Positions 1 to 6,437 of a stretch of 7,942 nucleotides of DNA are shown here, one piece after another. The notes beneath the pieces are model-generated. The model was given only the letters and a program-made list of their open reading frames with translations, had not been told where the DNA came from and did no database searches. Position numbers and translations under genes: made by a program. How positions within the stretch are numbered: position 1 is the first letter of the stretch; every line of letters begins with the position of its first letter. This stretch comes from Lentisphaeria bacterium (GTDB lineage: Bacteria > Verrucomicrobiota > Lentisphaeria > Oligosphaerales > PUNB01): NCBI GenBank assembly GCA_007133055.1, contig SLNM01000152.1, positions 1-7,942 on the forward strand. Direction: 5' to 3'.

Positions 1-156
1 CCGATCCTCGGCATAGTCCCGGTAAAAGCGCGCTGCCGTCTCCCGACTGTCGGACGGCGCCAAGCCACGCTCGACCATAAACTCCTTCCAACTGACATCG
101 CAGTCGTTGTCGATCAGAGTGTGGTCCATGTCGAACAAATAAATCCTAGGCTCCAT
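1..156 (-). CDS. HAD-superfamily hydrolase, N-terminal fragment (gene runs off the left edge)
   Basis: Reading the minus strand from the ATG at 156 gives 52 codons, open to the window edge. The fragment begins MEPRIYLFDMDHTLIDND. Residues 9-13 are DMDHT, the HAD motif I DxDxT/V, in which the first Asp is the phosphoryl-accepting nucleophile and the second the general acid. The following stretch (DCDVSWKEFMVERGL) resembles HAD-IB, phosphoserine-phosphatase-like enzymes. The fold is soluble and normally uses Mg2+ for phosphate-ester hydrolysis. The substrate cannot be read from this fragment, because the cap domain and motifs II to IV lie outside the window. The start is supported by AAGGT at 167-163 on the minus strand, 6 bases before the ATG. 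The gene is divergent from rpsT. HAD membership is fairly certain; the subfamily is inference. Confidence 0.85.
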   Translation of the reverse strand, partial: MEPRIYLFDMDHTLIDNDCDVSWKEFMVERGLAPSDSRETAARFYRDYAEDR

Positions 157-178
157 GGCGGCACCTTTTTCGTTTGAT

Positions 179-206
179 TTGCCTTGCGCCGGTTGTCGCT
201 TATATT
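179..206 (+). promoter_or_regulatory. Candidate sigma70-type promoter for rpsT
   Basis: TTGCCT at 179-184 and TATATT at 201-206 are separated by 16 bases, a reasonable -35/-10 pair. The inferred start of transcription near 213 would leave a leader of about 60 bases before rpsT. The 157-275 gap also has to hold the leader of the divergent HAD gene. This is only a consensus match and has no other support. Confidence 0.35.
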
Positions 207-275
207 ACGTTTCGTTACAGTTAAAAAATATTTCTCATCACTGAACATAGTAAAATCATACAGAGGAAGCATAGC

Positions 276-560
276 ATGCCCAACACACAGTCAGCCAAGA
301 AGCGCCTGCGTCAGAATGTCAAACGCCGTTTGCGCAACCAAATGCGAAGAACCCGGTGCAAGTCCAGCCGCAAGGCTTTCCTGGCCGCCGTCGAGCAACA
401 GGATGTGGCTGCGGCGGAGGAAGCTCTGCGCGTCTGCACTTCGGTCTTTGACAAGGCCGCCAAAAAGCATGCCATTTCCAAGGCGAAAGCCGACCGCAAC
501 AAAGCCCGCCTGATGCGCAAGCTGTCCGCCATCAAGACAACCGAAGGCGCGACCGCTTAG
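276..560 (+). CDS. rpsT: 30S ribosomal protein S20
   Basis: The 94-residue product is very basic and has the S20 pattern: the N-terminus MPNTQSAKKRLRQ, then a run of Arg/Lys-rich helices (KRRLRNQMRRTRCKSSRK), a central Ala/Glu-rich helix (about residues 38-60), and a conserved-type tail with FDKAAKKHAISKAKADRNKARL at about residues 58-79. Family members are usually 85-95 residues, so it is full length. S20 is a primary 16S rRNA-binding protein that helps assemble the body of the small subunit. The start has AGAGGAAG at 262-269, 6 bases ahead of the ATG. The gene stands alone on the plus strand between a divergent HAD gene and a convergent ligase-like gene. Its stop codon TAG (558-560) forms the first three bases of the large palindrome, so the 3' end of the transcript would enter that structure. 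Confidence 0.95.
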   Translation: MPNTQSAKKRLRQNVKRRLRNQMRRTRCKSSRKAFLAAVEQQDVAAAEEALRVCTSVFDKAAKKHAISKAKADRNKARLMRKLSAIKTTEGATA

Positions 561-738
561 CCTGATTAATTCATGAACTTCGTAGCGAGAGGTGCCAGTG
601 TGCGCGAGATCAACAGCTTGCGGCCGTAAACCGGTCGCGGCGTACTTGACGTACGGCAATGATCGGTGTCGGTTGCAAGTTGTTGAGATTGCGTGCAATG
701 GCGCCTCGCAGTAGATGGCTCATGAATTATTCAGGCTA
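558..738. repeat. 181-base imperfect palindrome (MITE-like or structured repeat element)
   Basis: The left end TAGCCTGA (558-565) matches the inverted right end TCAGGCTA (731-738), and the arms remain complementary almost to the middle. Pairing 558-625 against 671-738 without gaps, I count 49 Watson-Crick pairs, 8 G-T pairs and 11 mismatches among 68 positions. With a one-base shift the pairing continues (CCGGT 631-635 with ATCGG 662-666) to a perfect tip, CGTAC 641-645 and GTACG 651-655, around the loop TTGAC. The element fills the gap between the convergent rpsT and ligase-like genes and ends 14 bases from the ligase stop. No T-run follows on either side, so it is not a classic intrinsic terminator, though a hairpin this large could still stop or stabilise transcripts. 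The outermost TA on each end could be a target duplication of an IS630/mariner-type MITE; this is inference. No ORF in it looks real. Confidence 0.85.
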
Positions 739-752
739 GTCATTGGCTGCGA

Positions 753-3296
753 TCATGGCGCTGCCTGCTCTTGACTGCCCTCTTTGACAGGGCGGGTCTG
801 TAATTTGTTCACCCCTGGTCGCCAAACCATTACCGCCACTGCAACTTCCTCGTCGGCGCGCAGTTCAGACAGCAAGACAGTCCTCCATCGATCTTCTCTC
901 CAGGCCGGCGGCAGCGGCGGCGGCATTGACACCGGCAGCTCATGTCCGCGCAGAACCATAGCCAGCGCGCGATGTCTTTCCGCCGCGTCCCAGGGAGTGA
1001 CCGGCACCACCACCTGCAAAGCCTGCCCTTCCCAGCCCAGAGCCTCGACCACCCGACGCCATTGATCGGAAACAATCGCTCCCCGGTCATCCTTGGTCAA
1101 CTGTTCCTGGATTTCTCTGTCGAGCGGGATGACCCGCACCGTTTCCGAGCGTTCCGCCAGAATTGCCAGCGGCCGCCCGGTCTCGCCCAGCAACAACCCC
1201 GCTTCAGCTCCATCGGCCCGCAATTCCTCGATTTGTCGCAGCGCCCTGGACAAGCCCTGGTCCAAGTCAGCGTTCTTTGTTCGGTCATCGTCAATCAACC
1301 ACCGCCAGTAGTCTGCGTCCGGCGACTTGAAACTGAGACCAAAAAAATCCCGGTTCAAGCCAACCGCCTCGGCGGTCCATTCCATGTTTGGCAGGTGCCC
1401 GCCGCTGACCACGGGCGCAGTCAACTGTTCGGCCAAGGCAAGGGCGGCGCATCTTTCTTCGCGCTGCACCGCCCGCATCCACTGCTCGCCCAGCATCTGG
1501 GTTTCCGGCTGCGAACGATGGTGCTGCAAAACCCGCCTGCGGGCGACGCCCGCCCGCTCGACCACCTCCGGAATACCGGCATATTCGCCGACCATCAGTT
1601 TGCAGTTCAGAAGATGGTCCTGAGCCTCGGGTTGATACCGAAAAAATTCCGCCTCCCGGCGCAGGAAAGGCAGCGCCTCCCGTTCCCGGCCAAGCCGCAT
1701 AAAGGCCAAGCCGAGATGCGCGTTCAAATGCCCGTAGTCAGGCTCACGCTGGGCGGCAAGGACCAGTAACTTTTTCGCCTCCTCCGGACGCGCCAATGGA
1801 CCAAGCGCCGTTTTGCCGGCCAAAAACAGGGGCTCCACCTGCCCCAGCCCGACCGCCTCCGCCCGCAAATAACCCTGGTAGGCAGCCGTAAAATCACCCG
1901 CGGCAGCAGCCATCTCCGCCCGGCGCATCCGCCACTGGAAAGTGGTCTCGCGGCAACCCAGGAAAACAGCGAGAATCAGCAGACCCGCCGCCGCCATCAA
2001 CTGCGCCGGATGCAATCCGCGAAACCCTTCCAATCCTTGACGCCAAGCAGGCAAGGACACCCGTGCATGCACATGCGGCCGCCACAGCAGTCCCAGACAG
2101 AGCAGAGCCAGCAATGCGGTCGGCGACCGAAACAAGGCCTGATTGAACATCCCATGCCCAACCAGGACAAAGGCGGAAAAATGAGCCGCCCACAGACCCC
2201 CGCCGAAACCTGGAGGAAAGATCAGTGGAATCAGCAGCAAAGACCACAGCAGCGCCAGCGGCAGCCCCAGCGAAGCCGCCAAATGCAACAGTTCATTGTC
2301 CGGATGCTCGGTGGTCGGCGGCGCCGCCTGGGCCGCCGTCTGCTCCGGCAACCGATAGCGCGGGAAGGCGCGCCTAAACCCGCCGGCTCCCACCCCGAAC
2401 AGTATATTGTCGCCGACCATGGCCAAAGAACTGCGCCAGGTATGCAACCGTACTCCGTCCTCGTCCAAGCCCCGAAGCCATTGTGGATTCTGTCCGACCA
2501 GCGCCAGCGAACCGAAGACCAAAATGGTAACCGCCAGGACTCGAATGTGCGAAGAAAAAATTCGAAAAACCAGAAACCAGACAAGATAAAGGCCCAGCAG
2601 CCACCATCCAAGCCGGGACTGGCCGAACCACAGTGCGCAGGCCGACACCAGGATCACCGCCAGTCGCAAAGCATGACCGAGAACAAAGTCGGAAATCCGC
2701 TCATCCCGCTCCTGCCAGCGGCTCGCCGCCACCCAGGCCCAGGGAGCCAGTGCCAGCGACAGCGCCACCATCAGACCACGTTCTCCGGCCAGTCCCAGCG
2801 GCGGCAATCCCCGGGCAATCTCCAACACCAGATGAAGGGAGTGTATCAGCCAAAGTCCTCCCAGCAACCAGGCTAAGTGCCGGGCAACAAGCTCACGCCG
2901 AGCCGTGGCAAACCACAGGGGAACCGAGAAAAAAGCCAAAAAATGGGCCATGGACAACAGCGAATAACGCTCGGCCAGCAGAGACACCAGCGCCACCACC
3001 GCAGGTGTCGCCAGCGCGACAAAACGGAGACGGCCAATCCGGCGATTGACCCGGCCACCCACCGTATGCCAGCGACCCAGCACCAAAAACAAATAACCGC
3101 AGAGACCACCGACAACCACCGCCGGAAAGACCATCTCGAACCGCCCTTCCACTCCCAGCCCGGCCGGCACCAGCAGTGCCAATGGATAGACTGGAAACAA
3201 GAGCCATGGCCAGGCGGAGGCAATACTCCAAACACGCCTGGAAGCAGGAGCCTTCCGCCGAGCACTTGAGCTAACTTGTTGATTCCGGCAAAACAT
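753..3296 (-). CDS. O-antigen ligase/polymerase-like membrane protein with TPR-like soluble C-terminal region
   Basis: The 847-residue protein has two halves. Residues about 26-450 are a polytopic membrane domain with roughly 12 hydrophobic segments. These are interrupted by a hydrophilic loop at about 268-338, typical of the Wzy_C/WaaL family. Around it are GQSRLGWW (225-232), with the arginine expected in these glycan ligases, GVGAGGF (301-307), and a loop-ending motif EHPDNELLHLAASLGLPL (330-347), resembling the H-x-x-E segment followed by a re-entry helix. Residues about 455-580 are helical and TPR-like (for example 521-550), probably periplasmic. Residues about 640-847 are soluble and not recognised. 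Family members move or polymerise undecaprenyl-linked glycan in the inner membrane; whether this one is a ligase, a polymerase or a protein O-oligosaccharyltransferase cannot be told. The ATG at 3296 has only a weak GAG (3309-3307) upstream, which lies inside a repeat remnant, so the start is less certain than for the neighbours. No glycan genes adjoin it. Confidence 0.82.
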   Translation of the reverse strand: MFCRNQQVSSSARRKAPASRRVWSIASAWPWLLFPVYPLALLVPAGLGVEGRFEMVFPAVVVGGLCGYLFLVLGRWHTVGGRVNRRIGRLRFVALATPAVVALVSLLAERYSLLSMAHFLAFFSVPLWFATARRELVARHLAWLLGGLWLIHSLHLVLEIARGLPPLGLAGERGLMVALSLALAPWAWVAASRWQERDERISDFVLGHALRLAVILVSACALWFGQSRLGWWLLGLYLVWFLVFRIFSSHIRVLAVTILVFGSLALVGQNPQWLRGLDEDGVRLHTWRSSLAMVGDNILFGVGAGGFRRAFPRYRLPEQTAAQAAPPTTEHPDNELLHLAASLGLPLALLWSLLLIPLIFPPGFGGGLWAAHFSAFVLVGHGMFNQALFRSPTALLALLCLGLLWRPHVHARVSLPAWRQGLEGFRGLHPAQLMAAAGLLILAVFLGCRETTFQWRMRRAEMAAAAGDFTAAYQGYLRAEAVGLGQVEPLFLAGKTALGPLARPEEAKKLLVLAAQREPDYGHLNAHLGLAFMRLGREREALPFLRREAEFFRYQPEAQDHLLNCKLMVGEYAGIPEVVERAGVARRRVLQHHRSQPETQMLGEQWMRAVQREERCAALALAEQLTAPVVSGGHLPNMEWTAEAVGLNRDFFGLSFKSPDADYWRWLIDDDRTKNADLDQGLSRALRQIEELRADGAEAGLLLGETGRPLAILAERSETVRVIPLDREIQEQLTKDDRGAIVSDQWRRVVEALGWEGQALQVVVPVTPWDAAERHRALAMVLRGHELPVSMPPPLPPAWREDRWRTVLLSELRADEEVAVAVMVWRPGVNKLQTRPVKEGSQEQAAP

Positions 3297-3299
3297 AAT

Positions 3300-3339
3300 A
3301 TGGCATCTCGCAGTCGATGGCTCGTGAACTATTTCGGAT
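3300..3339. repeat. Partial second copy of the right end of the 181-base element
   Basis: Aligned without gaps to 698-737 of the palindrome, this stretch matches at 32 of 40 positions, including the shared blocks CTCGCAGT and GATGGCTC. Orientation is the same as the right arm of the full copy. It lies in the 63-base gap between aspA and the ligase-like gene, three bases before the ligase ATG, so it would form that gene's leader. No matching left arm is visible. A short further resemblance (TTGTTGA at 3276-3282 against 680-686) would lie inside the ligase coding start and could be chance. Confidence 0.7.
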
Positions 3340-3359
3340 CACTCATGCGCATGCACTTC

Positions 3360-4793
3360 CTATTTTGGAGGTTCCATCCTTTCTTTCCCTTCGCCCTGAC
3401 GTACAAATCCCAGCCGAGACACAGCGGCGGAGCTGGTCAGAAGATCAAACTCCGCTTCGCTAAGCCGACCGCTGTCCACTACGATACGGCGGACGCTGGT
3501 TTTTTCCCTTTCCAGCTCATCGGCGATGCGGCTGCATTCCTCGTATCCCAGGCGCGCCACTAAAGCGGTCAACACCGAGGTTGAATGCTCGACCGTCTCA
3601 CGGCAACGGTCTGCATTGGCCTGCAGGCCACTTACGCAATGGTGGTGGAGAATATCGCAGCCAGTGGTCAGCAGGTCGAGGCTGTCGAGCAAATTGGCGG
3701 CGACCAGGGGCAGGAATGCATTGAGCTCCAAACTGCCTGACGCACAAGCGTGAGCGATCACCATGTCATTGCCCATCGTTTGCATAGCCGCCTGGCTGAC
3801 CGCCTCGGGAATCACCGGATTCACCTTTCCCGGCATGATCGAAGAGCCCGCCTGCCGGGGCGGCAGTATAACCTCGCCCAGCCCGGCATTCGGGCCACTC
3901 GATAACAGGCGAAGGTCGGAGCATATCTTCAACAGCGAGCCCGCGCACGCCTTGAGGATACCGCTGACTTCGATGAAGACATCCAGGTTCTGGGTGGCTT
4001 CAAACAAGTTTTCGGCGCGCGCCAAAGCTACGCCGCTGAGCTGGCGTAAATGGTCCGTAGCCCGGAAAATATACTTGCGCTCAGCCGCCAGTCCGCTGCC
4101 AACGGCGGTGCCGCCAAGGTTGACCACCCGCAAACGCTCGACACACTTGTAGAGCCGCCAGCGATCCCGCGCCAAAGCTTCGGCGTAGGCGCCCATTTCC
4201 CGACCCAGGGTAGTAAGCACTGCATCCTGATATTGCGTGCGACCCACTTTGACAATGTCCGCAAACTCCTTCTCCTTGTCCCGAAAAGCCTCCCCCAAAT
4301 CCACCACCGATTGCTCAAGCCTGTGCAATTCATAGATGGCCGCCAACTTCAGAGCGGTGGGAAAAGTATCGTTGGTCGACTGGTAGCGATTAACGTCGTC
4401 CAGAGGGGAAATTTGCTCGTAATCGCCGGGATTGCGCCCCAGCAACTGCAACGCACGATTGGCCAGCACCTCATTGACGTTCATGTTCAGGCTGGTGCCG
4501 GCGCCGCCCTGCATCAAATCAACCATTATGTGCTGGTCCAGCAGGCCTTCGCTCATCTCGCTGCACGATTGCAGCATCGCCTCAACCTTGGCCGGCGAGT
4601 CCGGCCAGCAGTTCAATTCGGCGCAGGTTTGCAGGCACGCCTTCTTAACCAGCCCGTACGCACGAACCAGCACACTTGGAACCGGGCGCCGGAGGAAAGG
4701 GAAGTTTTCCATGGCGCGACTGGTATGAACCCCGTAAAGCACTCCTCGTTCAATCAATCGCTCGCCCAGGGCATCTTTTTCCACCCGGTCCAT
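3360..4793 (-). CDS. aspA: Aspartate ammonia-lyase (aspartase)
   Basis: The cytoplasmic enzyme of the fumarase/aspartase superfamily reversibly converts L-aspartate to fumarate and ammonia; the family works as homotetramers. At 477 residues it has the usual aspartase length. The three conserved regions are visible: AGTSLNMNVNEV (98-109), STND (139-142) with GRTQYQDAV (184-192), and the signature GSSIMPGKVNP (316-326), whose serines sit in the flexible catalytic loop. Several traits favour aspartase over fumarase: YGVHTSRAMENF near the N-terminus (20-31), Gln at 187 where fumarases carry His, and VIPE straight after the signature (327-330). The ATG at 4793 is chosen because AGGGGAG (4810-4804) lies 10 bases upstream and the protein then starts as the family does. 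An in-frame ATG at 4934 would add 47 unrelated residues and overlap asnB. It follows asnB by 56 bases, so both aspartate-using enzymes may share a transcript. The substrate is inferred from motifs. Confidence 0.9.
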   Translation of the reverse strand: MDRVEKDALGERLIERGVLYGVHTSRAMENFPFLRRPVPSVLVRAYGLVKKACLQTCAELNCWPDSPAKVEAMLQSCSEMSEGLLDQHIMVDLMQGGAGTSLNMNVNEVLANRALQLLGRNPGDYEQISPLDDVNRYQSTNDTFPTALKLAAIYELHRLEQSVVDLGEAFRDKEKEFADIVKVGRTQYQDAVLTTLGREMGAYAEALARDRWRLYKCVERLRVVNLGGTAVGSGLAAERKYIFRATDHLRQLSGVALARAENLFEATQNLDVFIEVSGILKACAGSLLKICSDLRLLSSGPNAGLGEVILPPRQAGSSIMPGKVNPVIPEAVSQAAMQTMGNDMVIAHACASGSLELNAFLPLVAANLLDSLDLLTTGCDILHHHCVSGLQANADRCRETVEHSTSVLTALVARLGYEECSRIADELEREKTSVRRIVVDSGRLSEAEFDLLTSSAAVSRLGFVRQGEGKERMEPPK

Positions 4794-4803
4794 TGTTGCT
4801 CTG

Positions 4804-4817
4804 CTCCCCTTGCAAGG
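4804..4817 (-). promoter_or_regulatory. Shine-Dalgarno of aspA overlapping a 10-base palindrome
   Basis: On the minus strand AGGGGAG (4810-4804) is the ribosome binding site that fixes the aspA start at 4793. It overlaps the perfect dyad CCTTGCAAGG at 4808-4817. The dyad is too tight to make a good RNA hairpin, so if it matters it would be as a DNA site. A short palindrome like this can occur by chance. Confidence 0.45.
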
Positions 4818-4849
4818 ATGAATAATCCGACATATTGGTTTTCGACAGA

Positions 4850-6376
4850 TCAGGCGGGCAATCCGCCAAGACGACCCTGCTGCCAACGACCAACATTGGC
4901 CAGAATGGCTTCCGCATCCGGATATCCGCCGCAAAGCAGCTTGTGGTATACACCCTCCTCATGACTGCGCAGATGGTCACGGTGATGCCGGGCGGCATAC
5001 CCGGCAAATTCTGCCGCCGGCATGAAATGCTCGCCAATGTGCGGCAGAACGTCTGCGCTGCCGCTGCCTTCGTCGAACTGCTCCTTGTCGCGCCAGGCTA
5101 TCTCCGGCGGCAGCAAATCCTCGAATGCCTTACGCAGCACCCATTTCTCAATGCGCTTTCCGCTCCTCTGGTCGCGACGTATTTTCAAGTGCGTCGGAAT
5201 ACGCTGTCCCAGCTTAATCATGGCCAAATCCAGAAATGGCACTCTGCCTTCGATCGAATGAGCCATGGTCAAGCGGTCCACCCTCTGCAAATTCACATTG
5301 TGCAGGCTGCACACACTGCGATACAGCTCCTCGTGCAAAGGCATGGTGTCGTCAAAATCCTTGTAGTAGGCATAGCCGCCAAACAATTCATCGGCACCCT
5401 CGCCGGTCAGGATTACTTTGACATGCCCGGCGGCCAGTCGTGAAACAAAATGGCAGGGAATCGCACTGCGCACTAAATCCAGATCGAAGGACTCGAGTGA
5501 ATAGACAATATCCGGCAGGTTTTCCTGTATTTCCCGCACTGTAAACACATGTTCGTGATGGATACTGCCAATGTGTTCGGCCACCATTCGCGCCGCCTGC
5601 AAATCGCGACTTCCCTCAATGCCGACGGCGAACGTGTGCAGTTCCTTCATCCTGCTCCTGGCCACGGCGGCAATGATGCTGCTGTCCAGGCCACCGGACA
5701 GGAAAGCGCCCAGCGGCACATCGCTCATCAACCGCTTGTCAATCGCCTCCTCGAGGGTTCGGCGAACTTGTCGGCAGGCCTGGGCTGGCGTCATTGCAGC
5801 CGCAGGCCTGGCCCTGGGAAGAGATCGATATTTGCGCAGTCCGGAGCGGCTGTGATAGAAACTACCCGGGGGGAATTCCTTTACTTCTGTGACCCGGCCG
5901 GCCAACGCCTTCAACTCCGAAGCGAAAACCAGGCTTTCCCCTCTCTTCCCGTAGTATAACGGCTTGATCCCGACCGGGTCTCGGACCGCCATAAAATCTA
6001 TGCCATCGGTCAGAGCATAGGCGTACATGCCGTCCAAACAGGAAAGCTCGTCTTCGCCATGCTCCTCATACAAATGCACCGCCACTTCACTGTCGCTGGC
6101 AGTGGCGAACCGATGCCTTCGCCGGATCAAACGGTCCTTCAACTCGGCGAAATTATAAATCTCGCCGTTCGCCACCAACCCAAGCCGCTGATCTTCATTG
6201 TAAAGCGGCTGCTTCCCACCTGCCGGATCGATGATTGCCAGACGGCGATGTCCCAAGCTCCCCTTCTCCCAGGCCCCAACGCCCTGACCGTCCGGCCCCC
6301 GATGAACCAGGCTCTGCATCATCGATTTTGTCAGTGCCTTGTCAGATTCACCCCATACTGCCGTTATCCCGCACAT
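4850..6376 (-). CDS. asnB: Asparagine synthetase, glutamine-hydrolysing (class II amidotransferase)
   Basis: The 508-residue cytoplasmic enzyme makes asparagine from aspartate, glutamine and ATP through a beta-aspartyl-AMP intermediate. The N-terminal Ntn glutaminase domain (about 2-170) begins MCGITAVWG, with Cys2 as nucleophile once Met1 is removed. It has HRGPDG (25-30), RRLAIID (44-50), NGEIYN (70-75) and SDSE (94-97, with the glutamine-binding Asp95). The synthetase domain carries the PP-loop SGGLDSS (227-233) for ATP and TGEGADELFGGY (324-335). EGRVPFLD (376-383) is the usual late motif. The E. coli enzyme is somewhat longer (about 554); 508 looks complete because both domains and all motifs are intact. 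GGGAG (6387-6383) is 6 bases before the ATG. It follows the rdgC-like gene by 61 bases and precedes aspA. AsnB paralogues also modify sugars or antibiotics, but the complete motif set favours a true synthetase. Confidence 0.93.
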   Translation of the reverse strand: MCGITAVWGESDKALTKSMMQSLVHRGPDGQGVGAWEKGSLGHRRLAIIDPAGGKQPLYNEDQRLGLVANGEIYNFAELKDRLIRRRHRFATASDSEVAVHLYEEHGEDELSCLDGMYAYALTDGIDFMAVRDPVGIKPLYYGKRGESLVFASELKALAGRVTEVKEFPPGSFYHSRSGLRKYRSLPRARPAAAMTPAQACRQVRRTLEEAIDKRLMSDVPLGAFLSGGLDSSIIAAVARSRMKELHTFAVGIEGSRDLQAARMVAEHIGSIHHEHVFTVREIQENLPDIVYSLESFDLDLVRSAIPCHFVSRLAAGHVKVILTGEGADELFGGYAYYKDFDDTMPLHEELYRSVCSLHNVNLQRVDRLTMAHSIEGRVPFLDLAMIKLGQRIPTHLKIRRDQRSGKRIEKWVLRKAFEDLLPPEIAWRDKEQFDEGSGSADVLPHIGEHFMPAAEFAGYAARHHRDHLRSHEEGVYHKLLCGGYPDAEAILANVGRWQQGRLGGLPA

Positions 6377-6437
6377 TCGCTACTCCCGCATTGCTTTCAT
6401 GGAATCAGGCTTTGTCAATCTTCGGCTTGCTCCCGAC

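Noticed and set aside
739..752. Intrinsic terminator between the convergent rpsT and ligase-like genes
   Set aside because: The large hairpin is present but no T-run follows it on either strand, so only the structure is annotated.
2010..2876. Long plus-strand open frame (288 codons), rich in Gln, Pro and Arg
   Set aside because: It lies wholly inside the ligase-like gene on the opposite strand. Its composition is that of an antisense shadow and it has no recognisable motif.
3344..3353. Ten-base palindrome CATGCGCATG just after the aspA stop
   Set aside because: It is short and near no start codon that needs explaining, and such sites are expected by chance.
4816..4833. Another copy of the element end in the aspA-asnB gap (GATGAATAATCC)
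   Set aside because: It shares only TGAAT and a few scattered bases with the element ends, which is not above chance for an AT-rich spacer.
4794..4934. Longer aspartase start at 4934
   Set aside because: The 47 added residues are Cys/Trp/Arg-rich and unlike the family, overlap asnB, and lie upstream of a good ribosome binding site that fits the ATG at 4793.
4050..4964. Plus-strand open frame of 304 codons
   Set aside because: It is antisense to aspA and the end of asnB, both of which have clear family motifs. Similar shadows at 942-1769, 6339-7145 and 7203-7841 were dropped for the same reason.
6390..6418. Internal promoter for asnB: TTGACA (6418-6413) with AGCAAT 17 bases on, minus strand
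   Set aside because: The -35 is perfect but the -10 is poor. The start of transcription would fall on the asnB ribosome binding site, leaving almost no leader.
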